Assembly: GCF_003856835.1 (NCBI RefSeq)
Contig: NZ_CP034145.1
Span: forward strand, 1,240,001 to 1,304,000
DNA: 64,000 nucleotides
DNA from: Haloplanus aerogenes
GTDB taxonomy: Archaea; Halobacteriota; Halobacteria; Halobacteriales; Haloferacaceae
Reading direction: 5' to 3'
Under the pieces are notes generated by a model, which was not told the origin of the DNA, did no database searches, and was given only the letters and a program-made list of their open reading frames with translations. Positions 58,747-64,000 of the stretch are shown piece after piece (positions within the stretch are counted from its first letter, which is position 1; each line of letters starts with the position of its first letter). The position numbers were made by a program, and so were the translations under genes.

Positions 58747-58979
58747 TCATCCAGCCCAGCCCACGCTTCGCCCGACGCCTCGTCCCAGTCCTCGGCCAGC
58801 GTTTCCGCACTTTCGGAGGCCTCGCGGTACGCGGCAGCCAGTTCTTCCTCGTCGGGATGGTTGGATTCGACCTCCACGACGGCTACCGTGACGCGTTTGT
58901 TTGCGTACTCCGTTCCGAGATAGATGCGACCTCGGTCGTCCGTCTCGTTCGTTCGCAGGTCGTGGGCGTCGACTTTCAT
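58743..58979 (-). CDS. antitoxin partner of the PemK/MazF toxin
   Basis: A 78-residue protein. The N-terminal segment (MKVDAHDLRTNETDDRGRIY, then LGTEYANKRVTVAVVEVE) is AbrB-like or a small beta DNA-binding unit. The C-terminal acidic helix (PDEEELAAAYREASESAETL) would bind the toxin. The start at 58979 is set by a TATA-like GAGTTATCCC about 27 bases upstream. Two copies of a CCCACTAT.ACCCAC sequence flank that TATA box and are probably its own operator. Confidence 0.8.
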   Translation of the reverse strand: MKVDAHDLRTNETDDRGRIYLGTEYANKRVTVAVVEVESNHPDEEELAAAYREASESAETLAEDWDEASGEAWAGLDE

Positions 58980-58985
58980 CACGTT

Positions 58986-59032
58986 ACCCACTATGACCCA
59001 CTGTGGGATAACTCTTGCCCACTATTACCCAC
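58986..59032 (-). promoter_or_regulatory. direct-repeat operator flanking the antitoxin TATA box
   Basis: ACCCACTATGACCCAC (58986-59001) and GCCCACTATTACCCAC (59017-59032) match at 14 of 16 positions and start 31 bases apart, about three helical turns. One lies between the TATA box and the start codon, the other just upstream. CCCACTGTGGG (58997-59007) adds a small palindrome. This fits autorepression by the toxin-antitoxin complex. Confidence 0.55.
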
Positions 59033-59052
59033 AACGATTGTTTCGCCTCGAA

Positions 59053-59105
59053 GTATGATGGATTTCCGCTACGTGAACAGGGTGGAGCAACGAGAGAGTC
59101 GGTAG
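59053..59105 (+). repeat. insertion-site repeat copy C3
   Basis: Bases 59073-59105 match the aroQ 3' end at 27 of 33 positions; four of the six differences are at third positions. The wider 53 bases match C2 at 41 positions, including ATG.TGGATTTC in the same register. The mini-frame is MMDFRYVNRVEQRESR, stop. It separates cassettes 2 and 3. The 175 bases from here to the next gene hold no other feature I recognise. Confidence 0.7.
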
Positions 59106-59280
59106 CTCGAAATCCAGCAATACAAGTCGTATGAGGCCTGTTTAGTCCTCAAAATATTCTTCTGATTGCTGTTCTTCGATTCTGGTTCGGTCAAAAACCC
59201 ATATCCGGCCTCGGTAGCTCCGACGGATGGGGAGTGACGAGAGAACAAGCGTTTTGCACCTGCACTCACATTGTACACAC

Positions 59281-59601
59281 ATGAGTTCCGGCTCCGAGAA
59301 GAAGCGCGTCCAGTTCCGCGCACCGAGAGGATTGGTGGACCGGGCCGACGCGCTCGCGGCGGTGTTCGAGACGGACCGGACGGACATCCTCATCTCCGCG
59401 CTTCGGGAGTACCTGCGAGACGCCGCGCACTCCGACGAGGTGAAACAGGAGATTGCGGACGCCTTCTACGACGACGACATCTCGTTCGAGGAGCTGAAGG
59501 ACCTCGTCGGTCACGAGGAGGCCGCCAACTTCCGCCTCCTGAAAGAGCAACTGACCGACGAGTTCGTGGACGAAGTCGCGGAGGAACTGGGCGACTCGTA
59601 G
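59281..59601 (+). CDS. ribbon-helix-helix type antitoxin
   Basis: A 106-residue protein. The N-terminal strand and helices KRVQFRAPRGLVDRADALAA and TDRTDILISALREYLRD make a ribbon-helix-helix DNA-binding unit. The C-terminal half is acidic and helical (EEAANFRLLKEQLTDEFVDE), the likely toxin-binding part. Start ATG 59281 is chosen at the domain boundary. The PIN toxin gene follows with no gap (stop 59601, start 59602). It has a G+C content closer to core genes than the other cassettes. Confidence 0.82.
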   Translation: MSSGSEKKRVQFRAPRGLVDRADALAAVFETDRTDILISALREYLRDAAHSDEVKQEIADAFYDDDISFEELKDLVGHEEAANFRLLKEQLTDEFVDEVAEELGDS

Positions 59602-60126
59602 ATGGTGCTGCTCGTCGCCGACACGTCGGCCCTCGTGAGCCTCGGAACCGTAGTAGACAACTCACTGAACCCACTCGACCTCCTCCTCGATTCGCACACC
59701 GTGGTCGTCCCAGAACAGGTCGTCACCGAACTCACCGAGACGGCGTCCTACGACGATGCCTCGGGTGAAGCGGCGCAAGCAGTTCTCGACCGTCGCTCCG
59801 CGTTCGAGGTACGTTCCGTCGAACTGGACGAGACGTTCCCGCTGGACGACGGCGAGAACGCGGCGGTCACGCTGGCGAACGAGGTAGCCGCCGTGCAACT
59901 ACTCTGTGACGAGTTCAATCGACTCGCGCTCGTCCACGCCTCGCTGGCCGAGGTCCGACTCGTCACGACACCCAGCCTCCTCACTGCGCTGGTTCGCAAC
60001 GACGCAATCTCGCCTGACGCTGCCGAGGCGTTCCTGACCGAGATGAGTGATGCTCGCAGTTGGTCGTCGAATTCCTACGTTGCGCGGGCGAAGTCTACGC
60101 TTCGACGGCAACGCGATAACGGTTAA
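59602..60126 (+). CDS. PIN-domain toxin, long form
   Basis: A 174-residue PIN nuclease. The acids are in LLVADTSALVSLGTV, in VVTELTETASYDDASG, in PLDDGENAAVTLAN and in LLCDEFNRLALVHA. The ending (SPDAAEAFLTEMSDARSWSS) is longer than in VapC. This is the DUF3368-like branch often paired with RHH or UPF0175-type antitoxins. It starts directly after the antitoxin stop and is the last gene of cassette 3. Confidence 0.83.
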   Translation: MVLLVADTSALVSLGTVVDNSLNPLDLLLDSHTVVVPEQVVTELTETASYDDASGEAAQAVLDRRSAFEVRSVELDETFPLDDGENAAVTLANEVAAVQLLCDEFNRLALVHASLAEVRLVTTPSLLTALVRNDAISPDAAEAFLTEMSDARSWSSNSYVARAKSTLRRQRDNG

Positions 60127-60148
60127 CCCGATACGAGATGTTGTCGCG

Positions 60149-60181
60149 TTGAACGAGGTGGCGCAGCAGGAGAGTCAGTGG
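60149..60181 (+). repeat. insertion-site repeat copy C4 (most diverged)
   Basis: It matches the aroQ 3' end at 26 of 33 positions (TTGAACGAGGTGGCGCAGC and onward). The stop codon is lost (TGG). It lies 22 bases after the stop of the cassette 3 toxin and marks the right end of the toxin-antitoxin island. Confidence 0.55.
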
Positions 60182-60226
60182 TCACGAACTCGGCGCAGCT
60201 CGCTTCTCGACGAACTCCCGTTCGCC

Positions 60227-60637
60227 TCACTCCTCGTCAGTCGATTCGACGCTATCCCGAATCACCATCACTTTCACACGCCGCACGCCGTCGAAATCAC
60301 GAAGCTGGTAGGTCAGTTCGCGGATTCGCGCCGCCGCCCCGCGACAGAACAGCGATTCGAGACACCACTCTCCCTGATGGGTGTGGCTCGTGTTGAGGAT
60401 CACGTCCTGATACGCGTGCTGCACCGAGTGCAGTTCCGCGATGACCTCGTGGTGGCGGTAGTCGAACGCGACGAGTGCGACCACTTCGCCGCTCGTGGCT
60501 TCGAGACGCGAGTGAGACTCGATGTACTCCTGCATCGCTTCTCTGACCGCCCGCGACCGGTTTTCGAGTCCCTGTTCGTGCCACACGCGGTCGAACTCGT
60601 CGACGAGGTCGTCGGGGATGTTGAAACTCGTCCGCAT
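60227..60637 (-). CDS. nikR: nickel-responsive regulator NikR
   Basis: A 136-residue metalloregulator. The ribbon-helix-helix is MRTSFNIPDDLVDEFDRVW with NRSRAVREAMQEYIE. The metal-binding ACT-like domain keeps the expected Ni ligands: His in YRHHEVIAELHSVQH and the H-x-H...C set in TSHTHQGEWCLESLF. It represses nickel uptake or adjusts transport when Ni is bound. It is divergent from the Ni/Co transporter gene (start-to-start gap 107 bases), its likely target. ATG 60637 is preferred to the GTG six bases earlier. Confidence 0.9.
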   Translation of the reverse strand: MRTSFNIPDDLVDEFDRVWHEQGLENRSRAVREAMQEYIESHSRLEATSGEVVALVAFDYRHHEVIAELHSVQHAYQDVILNTSHTHQGEWCLESLFCRGAAARIRELTYQLRDFDGVRRVKVMVIRDSVESTDEE

Positions 60638-60675
60638 AGTCACCGACTCGTCGGTCGGCTACAAGAGTCCCACCG

Positions 60676-60713
60676 TATGACGATTCCCCCGTTTCGGTAT
60701 TAACAACCGTTAT
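60676..60713. promoter_or_regulatory. possible NikR half site and TAAC/GTTA palindrome
   Basis: GTATGA at 60676-60681 equals one half of the enterobacterial NikR site (GTATGA...TCATAC), but no proper second half is seen. TAACAACCGTTA at 60702-60713 is a palindrome (4-base arms) beside the transporter promoter. Both are weak candidates. Confidence 0.3.
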
Positions 60714-60744
60714 TGGCGTCGTTCGCGGACGCTCTCACAGGGAG

Positions 60745-61578
60745 ATGTTACACGGCGACGCACTCGGCCTGCTTCTCGGGGCGGTCGCGCTCGGTGCGGT
60801 CCACGGCGTCGAGCCGGGTCACGGCTGGCCGGTCGCTGCCTCGTACGCACTCGACCAGACGAACAAGTGGCTGTACGGGTTCGCAGCGAGTTTCATCCTC
60901 GGCGTCGGCCATCTCGTCAGCAGTATCGCGATGGTGGGGGCGTTCTTCTACGCGAAAAACTACTTCAGCCTCACGCAGGTCAACGAGCCGATTACGGTGA
61001 GCGGTGGCATCCAGATCGGCGGCCCCGTGAGCCTCGTTGCCGGTGTCTTGCTCATCGCGCTCGGGATTCGTGAGTACAGTCACGGGCACTCTCACGGAAC
61101 TCACGACCACAGCACCCACAGCCACGGCGACAGTGATCACTCACACGACCACGACCATTCTCACGATCACTCACACGACCACGACGAGCATTCCCACGAT
61201 CACGACGACGATGGGCTGTTCTCCCGATTGAAGGGGTTCGTCCCGTTCGTCGGCGGACATTCCCATTCGCACGCCGACCTCGACGAGGCTGCCGACCGTG
61301 GCCTCCTCGGCATCGCGTGGTTCGCGTTCCTGCTCGGCTTCGCACACGAGGAAGAGTTCGAGATTATCGCGCTCTGTGCGGGATCGAACTACTGTCTCGA
61401 ACTGATGAGTGCGTACGCCATCACCGTCGTCGTCGGTATCGTCGGGCTGACGATGCTGTTGATTGCGGGGTACCAGCACTACGAGGAGCGAGTCGAGCAG
61501 TTCACGCCGTATCTACCCGCGTTCTCGGCTGCCGTCCTCGTCGTCATGGGCCTCGGCTTCGTCACGGGGCTCCTCTGA
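60745..61578 (+). CDS. Ni2+/Co2+ transporter (NicO/RcnA-like) with His-rich loop
   Basis: A 277-residue membrane protein. Helix 1 carries GAVHGVEPGHGWPVAASYAL, with the paired His motif of the family. More helices follow (FAASFILGVGHLVSSIAM, GPVSLVAGVLLIALGI). The central loop, residues about 110-155, contains more than 20 His in HGHSH/DHDHSHD runs. The C-terminal half has GFAHEEEFEIIALCAG, a conserved metal path. It exports or imports Ni/Co across the membrane; direction cannot be told. It has a ribosome-binding site (GGAG) directly before the ATG at 60745. The adjacent nikR supports nickel. Confidence 0.87.
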   Translation: MLHGDALGLLLGAVALGAVHGVEPGHGWPVAASYALDQTNKWLYGFAASFILGVGHLVSSIAMVGAFFYAKNYFSLTQVNEPITVSGGIQIGGPVSLVAGVLLIALGIREYSHGHSHGTHDHSTHSHGDSDHSHDHDHSHDHSHDHDEHSHDHDDDGLFSRLKGFVPFVGGHSHSHADLDEAADRGLLGIAWFAFLLGFAHEEEFEIIALCAGSNYCLELMSAYAITVVVGIVGLTMLLIAGYQHYEERVEQFTPYLPAFSAAVLVVMGLGFVTGLL

Positions 61579-61584
61579 TCACGA

Positions 61585-62265
61585 TCAGTACTCCCAGAGC
61601 CGGTCGATCCGCCCCTCGATCTCCGGATGTTGCTTCCGGAGCGTTTCGGCGGCCCGCTCGCCGTCGACGTTGACGACGTGGATTTCGCCCCGCTGGCCGG
61701 GGTAGGCGTCCTGAAAGTCGTACACACAGCCGACGATATCGACCGAGTCTGGTACCTCGTCGCTCTCGCGGAGGAACGCCACCTGCCAGTCGACGTTGTA
61801 CTCGACGAGGCGGTTGATCGTCGCCGGTCGATCCAGATCCGAGGGGAGCGAGTCGAGTCCCGAGTCGAGGTGCGGCGTCAGCAAGTCGAGACAGTGACGG
61901 ACGCCCGGCGGCGCGTCGATGCCGTCGGTCAGGTCGTCGTACGCCGCCGTGACGGCGCCACAGCCCGTGTGCCCCACGACGAGGGCGACCTCGGTGTCGA
62001 GATACGCGAGCGGATAGAGTACGTCACCCGAGACGACTTCGCCCGCCTCGGTCGTCTGGACGACCCGGTTGCCGATGTTCCCACACGTGAAGATGTTCCC
62101 CGGTTCGTCGTTGCCCCACATCAGGTCCTGTAACACCCGCGAGTCGGAACAACAGACGGTGACCACGTCCGGGTGCTGACTCTCCTGTACGTCGTCGAAG
62201 TGGGAATCGTACGCGCGCGTGTGTGTCTCGTTGCCCCGTAACAACTCGACGACCGTCCGGTGCAT
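61585..62265 (-). CDS. beta-class carbonic anhydrase
   Basis: A 226-residue Zn enzyme interconverting CO2 and bicarbonate. Zn ligands are in VCCSDSRVLQDLMWG (Cys39, with Asp41 and Arg43 as the catalytic dyad) and in VVGHTGCGAVTAAY (His and Cys). NIFTCGNIGNRV is another family motif. Cytosolic. It ends 6 bases from the convergent Ni/Co transporter stop. A 12-base palindrome covers its likely TATA element. Confidence 0.92.
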   Translation of the reverse strand: MHRTVVELLRGNETHTRAYDSHFDDVQESQHPDVVTVCCSDSRVLQDLMWGNDEPGNIFTCGNIGNRVVQTTEAGEVVSGDVLYPLAYLDTEVALVVGHTGCGAVTAAYDDLTDGIDAPPGVRHCLDLLTPHLDSGLDSLPSDLDRPATINRLVEYNVDWQVAFLRESDEVPDSVDIVGCVYDFQDAYPGQRGEIHVVNVDGERAAETLRKQHPEIEGRIDRLWEY

Positions 62266-62308
62266 GACTGACCTACTACCGCGCCGGTCGCCATAGTGGT
62301 TGGTGTTT

Positions 62309-62334
62309 CCGTAACTATTAATAGTGGGGTACGG
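62309..62334 (-). promoter_or_regulatory. palindromic promoter region of carbonic anhydrase
   Basis: ACTATTAATAGT at 62314-62325 is a perfect 12-base palindrome including a TATTAATA TATA-like core, flanked by CCGTA (62309) and TACGG (62330). It is about 50 bases before the carbonic anhydrase ATG, so a leader of about 24 bases is implied. A dimeric repressor could sit on the TATA box. Confidence 0.45.
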
Positions 62335-62337
62335 CCG

Positions 62338-63126
62338 TCAGTCCTGGTACGCCTCCGCGAGGGCGTCGAGCGCTTCGTGGTGCTGGGAGCTGTGCGGAGC
62401 CGTGAGCGGCGAGACACTGACTCGGCCCTCCACGATTGCCCGACGGTCGGTTCCCTCCGGGTCGGGGAGGTCCCCGTCACGCATCCGCGCCCAGACGTTG
62501 TCGGTGAGGCTGATCCGCTCGCCCTGACGCTCGGCGCGCATGTCGTACAGCGTCGAGGGTTCGGTGATCTCCAGCGGTGCGAGGTCGTCGCCCTCGCTCC
62601 AGATGGGGGCGTTGACGTTCAGATACTCGGCCTGATCGAACACGCCGGCGCCGAGGGCGTGATCGACGAGGTACGCCGTCGCCTCGGTGGCGTTGCGGTA
62701 GTCCTCGGTCCGGTCGGCGGCGTGTTGCCACTCGCCGTCGCCGCCGGGGACGTACAGCGAGACGGCGATGGCGGGCACGTCGAAGAAGGCCGCCTCGACG
62801 GCGGCGCTGACCGTGCCCGAGCGCCCGAGGACGTACGCCCCCAGATTCGCCCCGCGGTTACAGCCCGCGATCACCATGTCCACGTCGGGACAGAGCGCCT
62901 CCAGGCCGACGACGGTGCAGTCCGCGGGCGTCCCGTGAATCGCGTAGCCGAGCTCGTGGGTCTCGACCTGGACCTCCCGCGACATCGCCCGCCCGACGGC
63001 GCTCTTGTCGCCGTTCGGCGCGACCGCAGTTACCTCGGTGAACTCGGAGAGCGCGTCGTAGAGGGCCCGGAAACCGACGGAGTCGATCCCGTCGTCGTTC
63101 GTCAGGAGGACGTGTGGCTCGTCCAT
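62338..63126 (-). CDS. surE: 5'-nucleotidase SurE
   Basis: A 262-residue stationary-phase phosphatase that removes phosphate from nucleoside monophosphates. The metal motif is HVLLTNDDGIDSVGFRAL with Asp11/Asp12. VAPNGDKSAVGRAM, IHGTPADCTVVGLEAL and VIAGCNRGANLGAYVLGRSG, with GTVSAAVEAA, are the family blocks. The ATG at 63126 is preferred to an upstream TTG. The gene is codirectional with the methyltransferase-like gene; a palindromic element lies between them. Confidence 0.93.
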   Translation of the reverse strand: MDEPHVLLTNDDGIDSVGFRALYDALSEFTEVTAVAPNGDKSAVGRAMSREVQVETHELGYAIHGTPADCTVVGLEALCPDVDMVIAGCNRGANLGAYVLGRSGTVSAAVEAAFFDVPAIAVSLYVPGGDGEWQHAADRTEDYRNATEATAYLVDHALGAGVFDQAEYLNVNAPIWSEGDDLAPLEITEPSTLYDMRAERQGERISLTDNVWARMRDGDLPDPEGTDRRAIVEGRVSVSPLTAPHSSQHHEALDALAEAYQD

Positions 63127-63168
63127 GCCCAACCCTCGGGAGGCCGACGAGAAAGGCGCACCGCTTCG

Positions 63169-63219
63169 TACGGACGGTCGTGTCCGGTCGCCGCCGGTAA
63201 ACAGTTACAACAGTCCGTA
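63169..63219 (-). repeat. palindromic intergenic element, copy 6
   Basis: Arms TACGGACGGTCGTGTCCGG (from 63169) and the reverse complement of CGGTAAACAGTTACAACAG...GTCCGTA (to 63219) pair imperfectly. The minus strand reads CTGTTGTAACTGTTTACCGG, the family core. It abuts the stop codon of the partial methyltransferase gene at 63220-63222. Confidence 0.6.
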
Positions 63220-64000
63220 TTAGCCCACCATATCCACGACCGCCTCGTCGTCGACGACGAGGTTGTACGCCCCTTCGTCGTCGTTCCAGAGCGCGAGGAC
63301 GTTCTCGAACTGCAGGACGGCGCCGTAGTCGGCGTCGCCGAGCGCGCGGTTCAGCCCCGACTCCCGGGTCAACACCGCGTAGTGCTCCAGTTGCTCGCTC
63401 CCGTCGCCCACCTTGTAGAGCGGGTTGCCGCCGTCGGAGAGGTTCCGGCTCAACTTCACCGCCAGCAGGTCGATCCGGTCGGTGACGTGGTCTTCCATGT
63501 CGACCATCCGGGCGTGTCGCGACCGGTCACCGCGCACGTCCACCCGACGCATCCCGTCGGTCCGCAGGAGCGCGTAGGAGAACTTCACCGTCTCGTTGCG
63601 GAACGTGCCGGGCTCGCCGCCGGCGTCGTCGAGGCGGCGCTGGACGTGCGGGGCCTCGATCCGCGGCCGTTCGTCGAACGACCAGCCGTGATCCGCCGGC
63701 TCCAGCCCCGGCCACAGGCGGAGCGTCGGGGCGTACACCGTCGCGCCGCGGTCGCTCACGAGTTCCCGTTCTACCTCCCGGAGTCCCGTGCTGGTTTCGA
63801 GGTCCGCAGGTGCGAGTGCGAGGAGCGTCCCGTCTTCCGCGAGGGCGTCGAGCGCCTGTCCAGCCACAGCGGTCGGCTCGTCGAGTTCGCTCAGTACGTT
63901 CGCACAGACGACGAGGTCGTACGGGCCGTCGAACGCGAACTCCTCGACGTGCTCGCGGTGGATGGTCGCCCGGAAGTTCCGCCGGGTCTCGTCCAGCAGG
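63220..64000 (-). CDS. SAM-dependent methyltransferase (Rsm22-like), N-terminus cut off by window edge
   Basis: At least 259 codons are open to the right edge, so the N-terminus and probably the SAM loop are missing. Visible are FRATIHREHVEEFAFDGPY, DLVVCANVLSELDEPTAVAG (post-I motif with the Rsm22-like ANVLSEL) and GTLLALAPADLETSTGLREV. A C-terminal region follows with WPGLEPADHGWSFDERPRIE, KFSYALLRTDGMRRVDVRG and a final domain ending VVDDEAVVDMVG. In relatives this domain follows small-subunit rRNA methyltransferases. I am unsure of the subfamily; no cysteine cluster is seen in the visible part. Confidence 0.55.
   Translation of the reverse strand, partial: LLDETRRNFRATIHREHVEEFAFDGPYDLVVCANVLSELDEPTAVAGQALDALAEDGTLLALAPADLETSTGLREVERELVSDRGATVYAPTLRLWPGLEPADHGWSFDERPRIEAPHVQRRLDDAGGEPGTFRNETVKFSYALLRTDGMRRVDVRGDRSRHARMVDMEDHVTDRIDLLAVKLSRNLSDGGNPLYKVGDGSEQLEHYAVLTRESGLNRALGDADYGAVLQFENVLALWNDDEGAYNLVVDDEAVVDMVG

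Noticed and set aside
56892-60181. Tandem gene duplication of chorismate mutase as the source of the repeats
   Set aside because: Only the last 11 codons recur, always at cassette borders, with unrelated toxin-antitoxin genes between; no other part of aroQ is present.
56925-61578. A complete integrative element or provirus
   Set aside because: No tyrosine or serine recombinase, replication or structural gene is present; only small cassettes and a nickel module.
1-64000. tRNA, rRNA, riboswitch or insertion-sequence features
   Set aside because: No cloverleaf, rRNA-like stretch, transposase motif or terminal inverted repeats flanking a transposase were seen by reading.

Overview
This window is chromosomal DNA from a halophilic archaeon (class Halobacteria). 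The evidence is a very high G+C content with strong G/C preference at third codon positions, highly acidic proteins, leaderless genes with a TATA box about 27 bases before the start codon, and marker genes. The markers are sn-glycerol-1-phosphate dehydrogenase, archaeal GTP cyclohydrolase III, a GHMP-type shikimate kinase, a halocyanin, a haloarchaeal surface glycoprotein, a type IV pilin, MBF1, and ferredoxin-dependent pyruvate oxidation. The genus cannot be fixed from sequence alone; the family Haloferacaceae is a guess. No rRNA, tRNA, CRISPR array or insertion sequence was seen.

Layout. 0-9 kb: cell-surface genes (surface glycoprotein, pilin, SipW-type secreted LamG protein) mixed with a class V aminotransferase and GTP cyclohydrolase III. 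9-16.8 kb: HAD phosphatase, amino-acid permease with a TrkA-type partner, OsmC, a metallo-hydrolase, an FAH-family enzyme, and a two-gene GMC/gluconate-dehydrogenase operon behind a DtxR-like palindrome. 16.9-18 kb: two contractile-tail tube-like genes with no other tail genes. 18-26 kb: hisC, AK6-type kinase, CDP-alcohol transferase, MBF1, nitrilase, tpiA, HerA-like ATPase, DNA polymerase IV. 26-30.5 kb: Lrp regulator, porBA, a terminator and a broken DICT-domain gene. 30.6-41.5 kb: aroC-aroA, a sensor kinase, egsA, DUF420, UspA, glycosyltransferase, S9 peptidase, and an unusual triplicated acidic-repeat protein. 41.7-48 kb: methylmalonyl-CoA mutase small subunit with MeaB, hydrolase, thiolase with its OB-fold partner, M28 peptidase and a NAD-kinase-like protein. 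48.4-53.2 kb: a cytochrome b/halocyanin respiratory cluster. 53-57 kb: endonuclease III, a lipoprotein with a membrane protein, shikimate kinase and chorismate mutase. 57-60.2 kb: a toxin-antitoxin island. 60.2-64 kb: nikR with a Ni/Co transporter, carbonic anhydrase, SurE and a partial methyltransferase.

The most striking structure is at the 3' end of the chorismate mutase gene. Its last 33 bases occur four times (56892, 57836, 59073, 60149), and each interval between copies holds exactly one toxin-antitoxin pair: AbrB/PIN, antitoxin/PemK, then RHH/PIN. Mismatches to the gene's own end rise with distance (3, 6, 7 of 33), and many of the differences are at third codon positions. This is what repeated insertion of small cassettes into a gene's 3' end, each restoring that end, would leave behind. 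No integrase is visible.

A second unexplained feature is a family of six palindromic elements sharing a GTAACTG-type core. Each sits at or within a few bases of a stop codon. They may act as 3'-end or terminator elements, or be a MITE-like family.
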